DNA of 64,000 nucleotides from Apostichopus japonicus (GCF_037975245.1 NC_092574.1:6504713-6568712); one strand, 5' to 3'. Positions 48,320 to 60,239 are shown, counted from the first letter of the stretch. The notes: a model not told the origin generated them from the sequence alone. Translations and numbers: made by a program.

Positions 48320-48730
48320 AGTAATTAAATAAAAGTAAATGCTTCAGATTTTTAGAAAAGATTGCAGGTGATGGGACATTTTTAACCATGTTATCAAGAT
48401 AATTCCATAATTGGGTACCTGAGAAACTGAAAGATTTTTTTTGCATGTTAGAGCGGATACTATACAAATGTAAATTACTCGAGTGTCTTGTAAAATGGTC
48501 ATGGATGTCTGAGTTTAATTAAGCTAAAGTGTCTGCATTGCAGGGAGGGCAGAAGGTTATTGTTAACTTTATACATGAAAATACCTAGTTGAAATCTATG
48601 AGCGTCAGACAAGGTGAGAATTTTTAAATCTTTAAAGAGGTGCGAAGTGTGAGCTCTATAGTCTGACAGTGTGATTGTACGAATAGCTTTTTTCTGAAGA
48701 ATAAACAAGCGATTAAGGTATTAGTGGGAT
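48320..48730 (-). mobile_element. 3'-terminal ORF2 fragment of a non-LTR retrotransposon
   Basis: The - strand reads NRLFILQKKAIRTITLSDYR, then THLFKDLKILTLSDAHRFQL and MYKVNNNLLP, followed past a frame break by sequence with LWNYLDNM. This C-terminal region after the RT domain is characteristic of LINE ORF2 proteins of the CR1/L2/jockey type. Only the extreme 3' portion remains, consistent with the 5' truncation usual for LINEs. It lies just downstream of the BEN gene. Confidence 0.75.
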
Positions 48731-48929
48731 GAGTATTTCCCCATACAAATTTACAAAGGTGTCATTAATGGATACATTAAGATTTTTAAACTTGTATGTT
48801 TTTACATGAACAAACACAACAACATGAATGTTTCTGCACACAAAACAGAAGAAATGTACATTAGGAAAAAAAGGAACAAATAAAAGTACCTCTAAGGTGA
48901 ATTTCATAGGGGCTCCAGACTACAGTCCA

Positions 48930-49850
48930 CTAAATGCCTACTTGGGTTTTCTTTAGATAGGATCGCTTGCTGCGAAAGCAAGCATCCAAGGAAGTTGTTG
49001 CTGCTCTCCAAACAACTGCTTGCCTACTGGGTGGGGTTTGAGTTAATTCAAATAAATACTTCCTTAATAAATCCAGCTTCTGGGCCGGAAGGGCATCTCT
49101 CCCGTGGCTGCCATTGCAATTGCACCTTAGCATCTCCTCTCTGCTAAATATTTGCCTGGCAAGCTTACGTGCAATCGTATTAGGTTGGTCGGCATAAGAA
49201 GAAAGAGATTGTAAGAATGTCTCGGAAAGAAACCCAGTGGCCCCAGACTGCTGGTTCAAGGTAATAACCGGCGGCGGAGTGGATGTTGAGGCAGCTGTAA
49301 GTGAAAAAGTCTGAGGTAGACACTCAGAGGACTGCTCGCTCAAACTAGTGGTGGTGCCAACCACCAACGGCGGAGTAGATGTTGGGGCACTTGGTAGAAA
49401 GGAGGACTCCAAATAGTCCGGGACATCGTTTAGCACACCCATGCTCTCAGAAAAAATGCCCGATGTCTCTTGCAATGAATCTCGGTTTTGTGCTTCTTTG
49501 ATTTGTGCTACATCCTCCGACAAGGCTGCCATCTCTTGCATCAATTGTTCTACCGTAGCGCGAAGATCACTCAATTCATGCCATATCATTTCTTCGTTTA
49601 CAATTTTTGATGTCGCGGTTGCATTCAACCCACTAACTTCATGTTCCTCGTTGCCTTGCTCATTGGCGGTACTGTTCTGTGTACTATTTTTGTTTTTTTC
49701 TCTAACTTCATTTTCTTGATCCTTTTTCTGTTGGAGCAAGGCTTTGCTCCTCTGTAGCACTTCCTCTGTCACCAAGCTGGGAGTAATACCCACTTGAGGG
49801 TCAACACTCTGCACTAGTGGGGGTTGTCCTTGGCTGAGAACTTTAGCAGC
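48930..49850 (-). CDS. BEN gene exon 5: coiled coil and BEN domain
   Basis: 921 bp including the stop; residues 201-506. The acceptor CATCTGCTTCAG defines the start; a 10-codon upstream extension with its own ATG (49880) reads through the acceptor and is intronic. After Gln/Asn-rich sequence comes a helix [20 protein letters not shown] then [11 protein letters not shown], a Ser/Thr/Pro-rich stretch, and the BEN domain: [33 protein letters not shown], then [17 protein letters not shown] near the C-terminus. Confidence 0.88.
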   Translation of the reverse strand, partial: AAKVLSQGQPPLVQSVDPQVGITPSLVTEEVLQRSKALLQQKKDQENEVREKNKNSTQNSTANEQGNEEHEVSGLNATATSKIVNEEMIWHELSDLRATVEQLMQEMAALSEDVAQIKEAQNRDSLQETSGIFSESMGVLNDVPDYLESSFLPSAPTSTPPLVVGTTTSLSEQSSECLPQTFSLTAASTSTPPPVITLNQQSGATGFLSETFLQSLSSYADQPNTIARKLARQIFSREEMLRCNCNGSHGRDALPAQKLDLLRKYLFELTQTPPSRQAVVWRAATTSLDACFRSKRSYLKKTQVGI

Positions 49851-51040
49851 CTGAAGCAGATGAAGAAAAGTTTGATGCATTACATTGTAATATGATGTAT
49901 AAATTTAGGCAATTAGGAATATGTACTGCTAATCAAATTATTAGTTCTAATTTGAAACTGGTTAAAGTCATAGTTAAAATTGACATCCTGTGAGACTTTG
50001 TTGTTTGGTTCAATTTCATGCAGAGTGTTGTTTTTATTTTCCACAGAAAATCAAAGAAGTTCATTTTCAAAAATAATGTTCCACATGATACTGATCGCTC
50101 TGTTTGTGGTTTTTTTTATATTTGTTTTTTGTCGAGCCATTCAGAACATCATTCATTAACATTTACACTGAAATGACAACATGGGGTGCACTCTGATGCA
50201 CCCTGTAATCAAAAAAATGACTTGGACATTAACTTATGTAATTTGGACTGACATTCAAGTTACAGGTTTACCTTTTTTGTCACTGCCACGGTTGATGCAT
50301 TTTTTCGTTTGGATGCTGTCGCAGCTGTGCTCTTTGTTTTCTGGTAAATTGAGAAAGACAATGATGCATTATTAACACTGTGATTGACAATTTGTTTGAC
50401 TGTAATGTAGTATGAACATATGACATGCACGATAAGGATACTTCATCCCATGCTGTGATGATAGGCTGTTCAACGTATCACTCTTACTCCCCCTTTTACA
50501 GTTGATTAGTTCATGAATTTTGAATGTGTTAACAAGGTTTTAACTTAAATGACAAGAGTACAGTAGTTAAGTCCAAATGAAAATTCCTGAACACCTTATC
50601 TGAGCTACTACTCAATGATAGTTGGGACCAAATCTCAAATAAATATATTGCTATTTCAGGGAGGGAAGGTCTTTGAATAGTTTGATTATTTTTTTAAATG
50701 ACACAAACTGACCCCTGAATGACATTAACCCAACATTCCTGAACATCCCAAAGGAAGCAATATCCAAGTATGTGACAAATGACCAAACTTGAACAATGCA
50801 ACCAGTAGGAGAAGAAAGCTTTTTAGTGTTTTCAACGTAATGGCCCCTAATGACTTCTAGATGACCTTTGACATACTTTTTTCACCACTTATGTTGTCCA
50901 ATCCACCAATTGTCATTCTGCCCAAGTTTCATAAAAATCTGTCATTTGCATGTGCGCATAGGCTCATTTGCAAAAAATGTTGACAGATAGATAGCTTGAT
51001 AGACAGCTAGCTAGCTATCTAGCCTGCTAGATATATATAT

Positions 51041-51135
<95 letters not shown>

Positions 51136-51156
51136 GTATATATATATATATATATG

Positions 51157-51187
<31 letters not shown>

Positions 51188-54100
51188 CTATATACAGTAT
51201 ATATATATATATATATATAGGAGGAGGAGGAGGTGGAGATAGATAGAAAGATAGGATAGATAGAAAGATACAGTAGGATAGATGGATGGATGGATGGATG
51301 GATGGATGAATGGATGGATGGATGGACGGATGGATGGATGGATAGATAGATAGACGCGGCACCACCACAAAAGCTTCCACCAGCAAGATGCTGGTATGAG
51401 CTTATAAAAAAAAGGGGAATTTACCGTTTTATTTGCAGTGCGTCGTTTAGGGGTGGAAGTAGTTGGGTTTTCCACTGGAGGAACCCATGGTGGTGGGGGT
51501 GAGGGTGATCTGGGTGATTCAGGTTCGCTTTCCTCAGTGTCTGCTAACTCAGGCTCCTGGATTGGTCTTGTTGTTTCCACTTGGGGGGGTCCACTCCACT
51601 CCACGAGTAATTCATACCGTAGGGTCTGTTTGCAGGTTGTGATTACCTTTAAGATGAAACAGCAGATCAGGATAAGAACAATCATAGACACTTGAAATCA
51701 GTGTGGAGTAAAGATCCAGAAACATTTTAATGACAGAGAGCAAACTTTAAGGTATGTGTTCTATTAGGCCAACAAATGCCTTACTTCTTGATCGATAAGT
51801 TAACAGTTCTATTGAGGTTCAATTTGCAGTACTGTATTTTCACTGTCATAATATTCATCAATTTAAGTTACAAATGTAACAATTAAAACGACGCTGTAAC
51901 ATTAGCACTGCGGGCACTTCTGTGAACGTCATAGAGTATGCTAAAGATGTCCATTAGGTCAAACTGCTTCCAAATCATAGAAATGTTCAAAGTGAAAAAA
52001 GAAATGATGATATATATGACTGCGAAGTCAGCCTATAAGTCAATGGGTAACAGAAAGAAGCTTATTTAGCGTCATAATTAAAGTACGACATGTCACATTG
52101 AAGAACTTGAATCTTTGTTAAAACTACTTCACTTTTGTTGTCTTGTGGTAGGTACAGTACCGTACGGTACATGCAAAATGAAATGAAATGACTTAAAAAA
52201 CATCTTTTGGAAGATTAAAAATAGTTTTGGGAGGTATGGAACCAGATGTCAGAGACAGGAAGAGGAGATGTTACACAAAGTTTTGTCAAATTGACCACAC
52301 CCGATGATATTTTCCCTTATTACTTGGAACACTTACATTCCCATTATATGGATCGTTGATGTAAACAATTTTCCTTTCGCTTGTGGTGCCGTCGGCTCTC
52401 ACAACCTTGACCCCATCATGCCGTTGTAGACATCGAGGATGCCCGACTGTCGGCCAATGGTTCTTCTTCGGCTGTGTTTTAAGGGGGCGCTTGGTTATTG
52501 CGCTCCTGACTTCGCATGGTTGCAGCCACGTCTCAACGTTGTAACCGTCCCACCTGCAAAGAAAACATATTACAAGAGTATATTTACGGAAGACTAATGC
52601 GGCCATGGCAAAAAAAAAACAAAAAAAAAGGAACCTCGGATATACATAGAAGAAACATTTTTAAAACGAAAAACAACATTTTTTAAACGAAAAACAAAAT
52701 GTTGTTTCCCGTTTTTTTTCGTTTTAATTTTTTTTTTCTCGCCATGCCCAAAAAATATATTCGACCACGGATATACATAGAAGAAACATTTTTAAAACGA
52801 AAAACAAACAATTTGTAAAACGAAAAACAAACAAATTAAAATGAAAACAAACAAATTAAAACGAAAAACAAACAAATTAAAACGCAAAACAAACAAATTA
52901 AAACGGAAACAAATAAATTAAAACGAAAAACAAACAAATTAAAACGGAAACAAACAAATTAAAACGAAAAACAAACAAATTAAAACGAAAAACAAACAAA
53001 TTAAAACGAAAAACAAACAAATTAAAACGAAAAACAAACAAATTAAAACGAAAAACAAACAAATTAAAACGAAAAACAAACAAATTAAAACGAAAAACAA
53101 ACAAATTAAAACGAAAAACAAACAAATTAAAACGAAAAACGAACAAATTAAAACGAAAAACGAACAAATTAAAACGAAAAACGAACAAATTAAAACGAAA
53201 ACAAACAAATTAAAACGAAAAACAAACAAATCAAAACGAAAAACAAACAAATCAAAACGAAAAACAAAATTGTGTTTTCGTTTAATTCAATTTTTTCGTT
53301 TCAAAAAAAAAAAATTCGTTATAATTTTTGTGCTTTTTCGTTTAAAAAATTGTTTGTTTTTGGTTTTAAAAATTGTTTTTCGTTTAAAAAAAAATTCTTC
53401 TATGTATATTCGTGGTCTAAATATATATATATATATTTTTTGGGGGCATGGCCGCATATATGTCTTCCTATATTAACCCTGTAAACTTTGTATAGATTTT
53501 GAAGAAAACAAAAGTTTCCTCTCGAAGTTTCTCATTGCTTTATTTTATACGCATGTGAATTGGTATAGAATGCAAAAAGGACCACAACATGTGATGATGT
53601 AAATTCTATACGATCATGTACTGAAAACTTACGATCATGTACTGAAAACTTACGATCATGTACTAGAAATACATGATCATGTACTAAAAATTTACGATCA
53701 TGTACCAAACATATACGATCATGTACTTAAAGTATACAATCTTGTTCTAAACATAAACCATCATGTACTGAAAACTTACGATCATGTACTAGAAATACAT
53801 GATCATGTACTAAAAATTTACGATCATGTACCAAACATATACCATCATGTACTTGAAGTATACAATCTTGTTCTAAACATAAACCATCATGTACTGAAAA
53901 CTTACGATCATGTAGTAGAAATGCATGATCATGTACTAAAAATTTACGATCATGTACCAAACATATACGATCATGTACTTAAAGTATACAATCTTGTTCT
54001 AAAAATAAACAATCATGTACTGAAAACTTACGATCATGTACTAGAAATACATGATCATGTACTAAAAATTTACAATCATGTACCAAACATATACGATCAT

Positions 54101-55491
54101 GTACTTAAAGTATACAATCTTGTTCTAAACATAAACGATCATGTACTGAAAACTTACGATTTACATCAAAACAAATACGATCATGTACTAATAATCTTAT
54201 GTTCAAAAAAAGTGGCGTCTGCATATGCGTATGTATATTCATATCAGTCCTATTCCTTATATATGGATATTCATACAGGTATTCAAACGACAATAAAGGA
54301 TTTATTCATTCGCCACTTTATTGTAACTTATGCTTTTTCATCATTATCTCAAGTTTTCAGTATACATACATGATCGTATATGTTTTGATGTACATCTTAG
54401 TTTTTTAGTACATCATCATATATGTACATGATCGTAAGTTTTTTAGTACATGAACGTATAAAATTAGATCATCATTAACATCATCATATGTTGTGGTCCT
54501 TTTCGAATTCCATAATTTGGCAATGGTGATACAATAAAAAAGGACTCTCTTTTGTAATTTGTGATGGAATATCGTCTTCCTCGAGCCATTCCTTCTCACA
54601 CACCATCATTAAAAAAATAATTAAAAAACAAGCTAAACCTTTTATAACAGGCCATTAATTTATTTCTTAAGTTGAAGGTCTCTGATAGTTGTGCCTCCGG
54701 GTGTTCAGTCGACCCTTTACGTTACTTGTAATATACAGTTCCCCCTACTAGCGTTAGGTTGTTCTTTCTGCTACTTTTCCCATTGTACATTGCGGGGGCG
54801 GGAAGGATGGGCGCCTATTGATAGGATATTAAAGTAACAAAAAAAAAAACTTTTGAGGCATTTATATTTCGCCTTTTCATAAACCTTTTTAATGTTACGA
54901 AAGTTTTACTTTTCGACTGTTCTACAGTAACAGCCTCTATTTATTTCCACCTATTTATTTCCACCTATACCAGAGGTGGGCACTAAAATAACCAACTATT
55001 TCTGTGGCATAAGCTAAGGAACTACAGATGTGAATTGTATTCACTTGATAATTTACTGAATTTTTTGGGTATTTCTTTAGGCCTAAGTAAGATTTACTGT
55101 TTGAAAACCTTACAGAAAGGGTGGTTTAAAAACACTTATATGTCTCATCAAAGCCAAAAATGCGCTTTAACCACTATTTACGAAAATAGTTTGACGTAAA
55201 CCCATGCACTTATAATATCCATGTCACGAATGTGCTACAGTACCTCGAAATACTTCCATGGTTGGGTGAATTGCAGGAAGTTTAGTCAACTTCATTATTG
55301 ACATGACACTAAACAAGAATGGATATACCAATGGTGAAGCAGTCTTGTAAACCATCTATAGAAGGTATAATATATAATGTATATTTAACTATGACTTACC
55401 GAACAAGAACTTTGGTACTGCTTTCGTCAATGCGGAGCTTCTTTAAGTACATCCAGACACCACACTCGGGATCCAGTCCTTGGTATTTCAT
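48930..55491 (-). CDS. BEN-domain protein, five exons, 506 residues
   Basis: Exons on the - strand: 55491-55400, 52553-52337, 51646-51425, 50340-50272 and 49850-48930. All boundaries are canonical (CG|GTAAGT, GCAG|G, AAT|GTAAGT, TTAAAG|GTA, ACG|GTAAAT, TTTACCAG|A, AAG|GTAAAC, CTTCAG|GCT), and phases agree (2, 0, 0, 0), giving one uninterrupted frame. ATG at 55491 is the first after an in-frame TAG upstream. Residues 1-125 form a compact Trp-rich module ([18 protein letters not shown]); 126-200 are acidic and Pro-rich, then basic; 285-322 look coiled-coil; 426-501 match the BEN domain, a DNA- and protein-binding fold of chromatin regulators and some transposon and viral proteins. It is likely a nuclear DNA-binding factor. 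No lesion seen. Confidence 0.82.
50272..50340 (-). CDS. BEN gene exon 4 (small basic exon)
   Basis: 69 bp, 23 codons, phase 0 both sides, flanked by TTACCAG and GTAAAC. Residues 178-200 ([16 protein letters not shown] and VAVTKK) are strongly basic, a plausible nuclear localisation signal together with the KRR at the end of exon 3. Confidence 0.78.
51025..51225. repeat. AT microsatellite (intron 3 of the BEN gene)
   Basis: About 200 bp of (AT)n with interruptions such as CTGT and AAAT. Confidence 0.95.
51227..51355 (+). repeat. GATA/GGAT microsatellite
   Basis: GAGGAG, GATAGATAGAAA and then (GGAT)n with single interruptions follow the AT tract. It ends about 70 bp from the exon 3 donor. Confidence 0.95.
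51425..51646 (-). CDS. BEN gene exon 3
   Basis: 222 bp, phase 0 on both sides; residues 104-177. It starts [19 protein letters not shown] and continues with an acidic and proline-rich linker ([20 protein letters not shown]) ending KRRTANKT. Confidence 0.82.
52337..52553 (-). CDS. BEN gene exon 2
   Basis: 217 bp between TTTCTTTGCAG and a perfect GTAAGT donor; residues 31-103. It encodes [39 protein letters not shown] and [14 protein letters not shown]. The alternating hydrophobic pattern around [13 protein letters not shown] resembles a small beta-barrel of Tudor/chromo type, but I cannot assign the family. Confidence 0.82.
52579..53475. mobile_element. TIR element with 21-bp minisatellite interior (first of two)
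   Basis: The left end TATTTACGGAAGACTAATGC plus GGCCATGGC (to 52609) is matched inversely by GCATGGCCGCATATATGTCT plus TCCTATATTA (53446-53475). Inner arms repeat inversely (ATATACATAGAAGAAACATTT / AATTCTTCTATGTATATT). The core (about 52790-53275) is a 20-21-bp minisatellite, AAACGAAAAACAAACAAATT. No coding capacity; apparent open frames are the repeat. It lies in BEN intron 1. Confidence 0.75.
52800..53275 (+). repeat. 20-21-bp minisatellite (AAACGAAAAACAAACAAATT)
   Basis: More than 20 nearly perfect units, some one base shorter, some with GAACAAATT variants. Regular spacing without spacers distinguishes it from a CRISPR array. Confidence 0.95.
53568..54510. mobile_element. TIR element with GATCATGTAC minisatellite interior (second of two)
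   Basis: Left end GAATGCAAAAAGGACCACAA plus CATGTGATGATGT (to 53600) is matched inversely by the right end, ACATCATCATATGTTGTGGT plus CCTTTTCGAATTC (54478-54510). The interior from 53610 to 54190 is a ~20-bp repeat around GATCATGTACT organised in a ~126-bp higher-order unit, and 54365-54470 holds a few copies in the opposite orientation. It starts 92 bp after the first such element. Confidence 0.75.
53610..54190 (+). repeat. ~20-bp minisatellite with ~126-bp higher-order unit
   Basis: Subunits such as CTTACGATCATGTACT, ATACATGATCATGTACT and CATATACGATCATGTACTT follow each other in a fixed order, ending with a divergent ACAATCTTGTTCTAAA subunit; the whole set recurs about four times. Confidence 0.9.
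55400..55491 (-). CDS. BEN gene exon 1 (start codon)
   Basis: 92 bp, residues 1-30: [20 protein letters not shown] then [10 protein letters not shown], leaving phase 2 at a GTAAGT donor. The frame remains open upstream for about 30 codons to a TAG without another ATG. No TATA box or clear promoter was recognised upstream. The Arg codon is completed by exon 2. Confidence 0.8.
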
Positions 55492-55519
55492 TTTAAATTT
55501 CACACCGTACGCTACGTAA

Positions 55520-57340
55520 GCGGCAGAGCAACAAAAAATAACGCGAAACTTTCGTTTTTTATTCTTCTCCTATGTTATAAGAATTATGTTAAAACACCAA
55601 ATTTGGGGATTTACAATGGAATATGCCTCTACAACTGAGATAAAAATATCACTTTTTAAAAAAACTATTTAGTTTTAGATTTTGTTTCAAGCGCAAACTT
55701 CAACACGTCACGTCACAGGAGACTGACAGATAAAAATGTTCAACTGAATATGTATGGGTGACATAAACGGCAGAAGTCAATTTTTCTGGCATAGAGAGCG
55801 TCCATTGTTAAATATAAGGCAGCGGTTTCCAGTCAGATAACGATTAGAAAAACTTGTCATTCACACTAACGTAGGAATTACAATCGTATCAGTTAAAAAA
55901 GGATTACGAAAGCGTACATATACAAGGATATAAAAAAAAAAAGACTGAGGAAAGCGCCAACCTCACAAGTTTAGACCATTCACAGTGCAAATAAAGGACA
56001 AAAAAAAGTTGATCTAGGCGCGAAAACCTAAAAGATTAGACACGACTGGTATCACTGTATATTCGAAACCTTCCGTGATTAGTTAATATCACCTGATGAG
56101 ATTTCCCCCAACAGATAGGACACAACAAAGGGAACACTGTCGCAAAAAGAGGAGCACTACTATCGGTTTCCCGAAAATGTTTGCGGTCTATAAGTTTACT
56201 CCTGTGGCTTGTGACAAAAAAGAAAGACAAAGGTCTTCGTTGTTCAGTGGAAAAGGTAAAATAGGACCTAGTGGGGAAGGGGAGGGGTGTGTGAGCTGAG
56301 TAGGGAAACTTAGTACGCTAAAAAGGCCCTGGCACCAACCATTAATGAATGCCTCTTTTTAATTGATACTTAATTAATGCGTACAGTATGTCTACTGTTG
56401 GCAAGCCAAAAGACGGAGACAAAGTCGGAGTATCTTCTATGTGTTCAAAACCAAAATATTGCAGGAAATTGCAATGCCAACTCATGTACCTTGGTAACTA
56501 GTTGGGCCCTCGGGGATTAGTAATTTCCTGTATTGAGGACACTCCTTTCGGTAAACACTTCATAGGCCACAGTATAGTTATGGTACCTCTGGTGTTTGGA
56601 ATAGCCTGTGATCTCAGTCTTTTGTAATCTCCAATATAAAAGAGTAAAAAGACAGTATTCTCATAATTTTAAATTACACAGTTCATGCACTCTCATATAT
56701 GGGATCTACTGTATGCTTACTGTGTTTTAAGATTCCATATACTGTACAACAGGAGATTGCGCAAAACAAAAATAATTCATAGCAGAATCCACCAATTCTA
56801 CTTTTACAAGATGCATGTTGGTAGCATGTGTCTTTCTTGTTTCCCTGCTATCCTCACTGAAATACCAACCGATATTTTCAATATTTATCAATCCTTCAGT
56901 ATCTATTACACCCACTCTAGCTGATTGGCACTATAGCCTTGTATCTAAATGCATGTGCACGAACACCTGGCTCCCACATTTTTTTGATTCAAACATCTCC
57001 CAAATACCGACTTTTCCTTTATTATCATTTCATTTCTATATTCGCATTTTCCGATATTATAGCCAGGCTAAGCATATTCTCTTATCAAGGCTGTTGAATT
57101 TCCTACTTTCATCGATTGTGCAATCACTAGTAGCCTTTATCGTCATCGCTAGACACTTCTACAATAAGCACGCACATGCTTGCGGATTTCCAAGAAAGTT
57201 GCTTCCCGGCCTCGATGTTAGGCCTCGATGTTATGCGCACACTGCGGATAGCTCGTTGCTTCAAGGGGTGAGCTCACATTATTGTGTTTGGCAAGGTGCC
57301 TGGGAGATTGCTTGGGCCCACGTATTTACTTCACTCCTCT
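55520..57340. other. Stretch upstream of the BEN gene, no recognised gene
   Basis: No domain-bearing exon on either strand. The 187-codon frame at 56815-57378 (+) is hydrophobic and unrecognised and runs into the left repeat of the DIRS element, so it is not accepted as a gene. Promoter elements for the BEN gene presumably lie here but none is identifiable by eye. Confidence 0.4.
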
Positions 57341-57480
57341 CTTACCTGTCTTCTACAACACTAACGCACATTTCCTAGTCTACCTAGACGCCACTGGTAT
57401 AATTTTAGCACTGCGCCCCCGGTGACCTCTCCCATAGGTCACCGCGCACCCTCTCTCCCTTACGAATTTACCATTCCGAA
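57341..57480 (+). repeat. Left inverted terminal repeat of the DIRS element
   Basis: Starts CTTACCTGTCTTCTACAACA and ends CATTCCG. Matches the reverse complement of 62964-63103 closely, with small indels. It contains a hairpin (GGTGACC ... GGTCACC at about 57420-57443). Confidence 0.9.
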
Positions 57481-58013
57481 GGAAAACGCGTGTCTTTCGA
57501 GCTCCGTTTTCTCTAACGCCAAACTGAGTTTTGCTTGCTGGAATCCGGCTTCTCTTGAACGACGAAGGTTCTTGACAAAGTTTACTACAGGATTCCCCAA
57601 GTTCCGCTAAGTATCCTCTTGTTTTCGGCAGTTTTTCTGCCTCTTTTTAACAACTAGGATCTCGCCTCATTTTTGCATTACGGTACCTCACACGTGTACG
57701 GGTTGTGCGAGACACCTGTACACTGCACTTACGTGTGGTACCGCTAAGACCTATTCACATATTTTTCGTTGATTTTTACTTGTCTAGGTTCTTTTCCCCC
57801 CGTGTTCTCTTTACCCTTGGAGTTCCACGGGAAGTACTTGGGGGGCTTTTACAGCCACCCGGGAGCTCCCTTTGGGGGGAGTTTAGACCTTCACATTCTT
57901 GTTTTGTTTCAGAAAACTCTGTGTTTAGGTCTGTTATTCAAACCGCTCTTTTCGCAGTTTTCGTATTATTTTTTTCTCCCGACTTATTCTCCTCCTACAG
58001 TATAGGAATTCAG

Positions 58014-59908
58014 GATGTCTAAGGACGGGAGGACTTCAGTCAAATGTGCAACGTGCTCACTTTGCCTGGGACGAGCACGCACTATGCCCGCAGATCTTGC
58101 AGATCAAGTGCAGATCTTGCTCTCGGCGGGACCCTTGTTCCATCTGCGTGACCTTCACGCAGGCTAACTGGAAAGAGACGGAAGCCTAGCTGGAAGCTAA
58201 GCATCAACGCCTGCAGCTCCAGCTGGACCACCTTCCACCCACGTCGCCAACTCCGGCTCCTGACCAAACTGCTCCGCAGTCCGCGGTCCATGACAAACCT
58301 CCGGAGGTTACACCGCGAACCCCACAAACCACCGATCCGGAGACAACTCCGAGATCTGAGAATCTCTCGAACCCTAAGGCTAAGGTCAAGGCAAAGACCT
58401 ATAACAGAGCCAAAGGGAAGGCACCGAAAGCTAACTCGGTTGCTAAGGGTAGGGCCGCTCCCACTGCGGGAGCCTCTGTTGTGCCCTCTGACCCTCAAGA
58501 CCAGGCAATCAGGTCTGTGTCAATTCCGAAGGAGCCGGGGACACGTAGCCGCTCGCCAGTGCGTCGTCCGTCCCCGATGAGTCTTCAACGGACTCGGACA
58601 CGGGCTTTAGGAGAAAGAGACGTCGTAGGTCTACGGAGGCACTGCCACCGCCCACAGAACCTCCCTCCGCCGACTGTTCGTGGCTACTTTCGCAGCTCAC
58701 CTCAGTCCTATCGCAGCTAGTCCAACACTTGACCCCTGCAACGATACAACCAGTCCCAGACCAGGCGGAATCTGTAGCCGATATCCCTCCGGCAGTACGG
58801 GAATATCCCGTCCAATTAGGCACCGTGCCTCCACAGGTCCCGAGGAATCTGTCATTTATCGCTAAGGACCCAGATGCTTTGGAGGTTCAGGCCTCCGAAG
58901 CATTTTCAGAACTCGGGGACCGCCTCGAAGACTTCGAGGGCGACCGGTTTCCCGAATCAGAATCGGAAGAGGAGGTGGAACCGCGGGGTACTACCCTACC
59001 ACCCGACCTCATCGCGAAAGTCGCGAACATCTTCAAGCAACGGTTGGGGTTCGAGGACTCCCCAGCGGGACCCTCGGCCCCAAAGTCATCGTCGAAACTG
59101 GGTTCGACTAACGAGGCGCCGGAGGACGATTCCACCTCCATCCCTGTAGACCCGCTCTGCTTCGAACGGGTCGAATTTCTACAGAAACAACGGAGGTGGA
59201 CGGCCTTCCCGGCAAAGCAGGACAAAGCACTCCGTGTGCCGGAGGATACTTGGAAGAACCTCTTCCACCCGCCTTCAGGCGGAACAAGGTTTGACGGGTG
59301 GAAATTTTAAGGACCCACACCGTAAGCGACTCGAGAATACACTGTTCGAGCTCGACCAGTCGTCCCGAGTTGGGATGAAATTCGCGTCAACCTTCCTTCT
59401 GGCAGCTGAAGTCCTTATGCGACATCACCAGCAGCTGCCAGAAGACCCGGATCAAATTCCAGATCGCGAAGCCGCGCAGATACTGTGGCTCCTGGGCCCA
59501 CTAGCCAGGCTGGTCTACGACCAATTCGCAAGAATAGCGATCCGCTCGTTGGAAACCCGCCGACGAAACGTACTGGCAGTGGTAAACTGGCCAGCGGGAG
59601 AATCTAAAGAGAAACTGGCGAAACTCCCCATCCTGGGAGAGGATCTTTTCGACGGTCAGTTCGGTGAAACCGTCAAGCAGGAATTAGAACGGCGAGAGAC
59701 CCTGTCAAAGTCGGGCTTCTCCCGCCCGGATACTCGTAGGGGTGATAGACAGTCATGCCCTTACAGACGCCCAGATCAATCGAGACCCCCAAGGGGTAGG
59801 GCACAACGCCCCGCTTACTGGAAGCGGGGCAGGGGCAACGCCTCCAAATCCTACAGGGGCGGGAGACCAGACAGGTCACAAAGATGCTCCCCTCGGGGGC
59901 AGAGATAA
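58014..59908 (+). pseudogene. DIRS gag-like region, frameshifted
   Basis: After an ATG at 58014, a frame change near 58055 leads to a Cys-rich stretch (KCRSCSRRDPCSICVTFTQA), typical of DIRS gag N-termini, that meets TAG near 58187. A basic Pro-rich segment and then an acidic segment (58729-59310) follow, and a further shift near 59290 leads into 59234-59908 (RVGMKFASTFLLAAEVLMRH, then a Arg/Gly-rich tail after 59700). The order fits a nucleic-acid-binding capsid-like protein. At least three lesions. Confidence 0.7.
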
Positions 59909-60239
59909 GGCCGACTCTCCCGGGACGAGAGACCGCGACCGCGTCGAGACGATCAACCACCTAGATCGTCGTTTGGGGCCCCGAGGCCCTAGGGGTGCCC
60001 ACCCTACCATGGTTACAGCGTACCCAATGGTAGGGGGAGGCTCCAGTTATTCCGGAACGTCTGGAAAGAGATGGACCCGGGTCCGTGGGTCCTGGGGTGA
60101 TTACGAGGGGATACCCCATCGAGTTCTCTCGGACTCCCCCAGAGGGGGGGCGGAAAGGACACCCCAGTCCCCACCGACCCGGGCCAAAGAATCGCCCTCG
60201 AAAGCGAGCTCCATGCGCTAATGACAAAGAGGGCAATAG

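Noticed and set aside
52898-53250. Hydrophobic repetitive proteins (FVLICLF / VFRFNLF) on the - strand
   Set aside because: Both frames are translations of the 21-bp minisatellite.
52800-53275. CRISPR-like regular repeat
   Set aside because: Units are contiguous 20-21-bp copies without unique spacers, in a eukaryotic intron with no cas genes.
56815-57378. 187-codon + strand frame next to the DIRS element
   Set aside because: Hydrophobic, unrecognised, and its end lies inside the inverted terminal repeat, so it is probably fortuitous.
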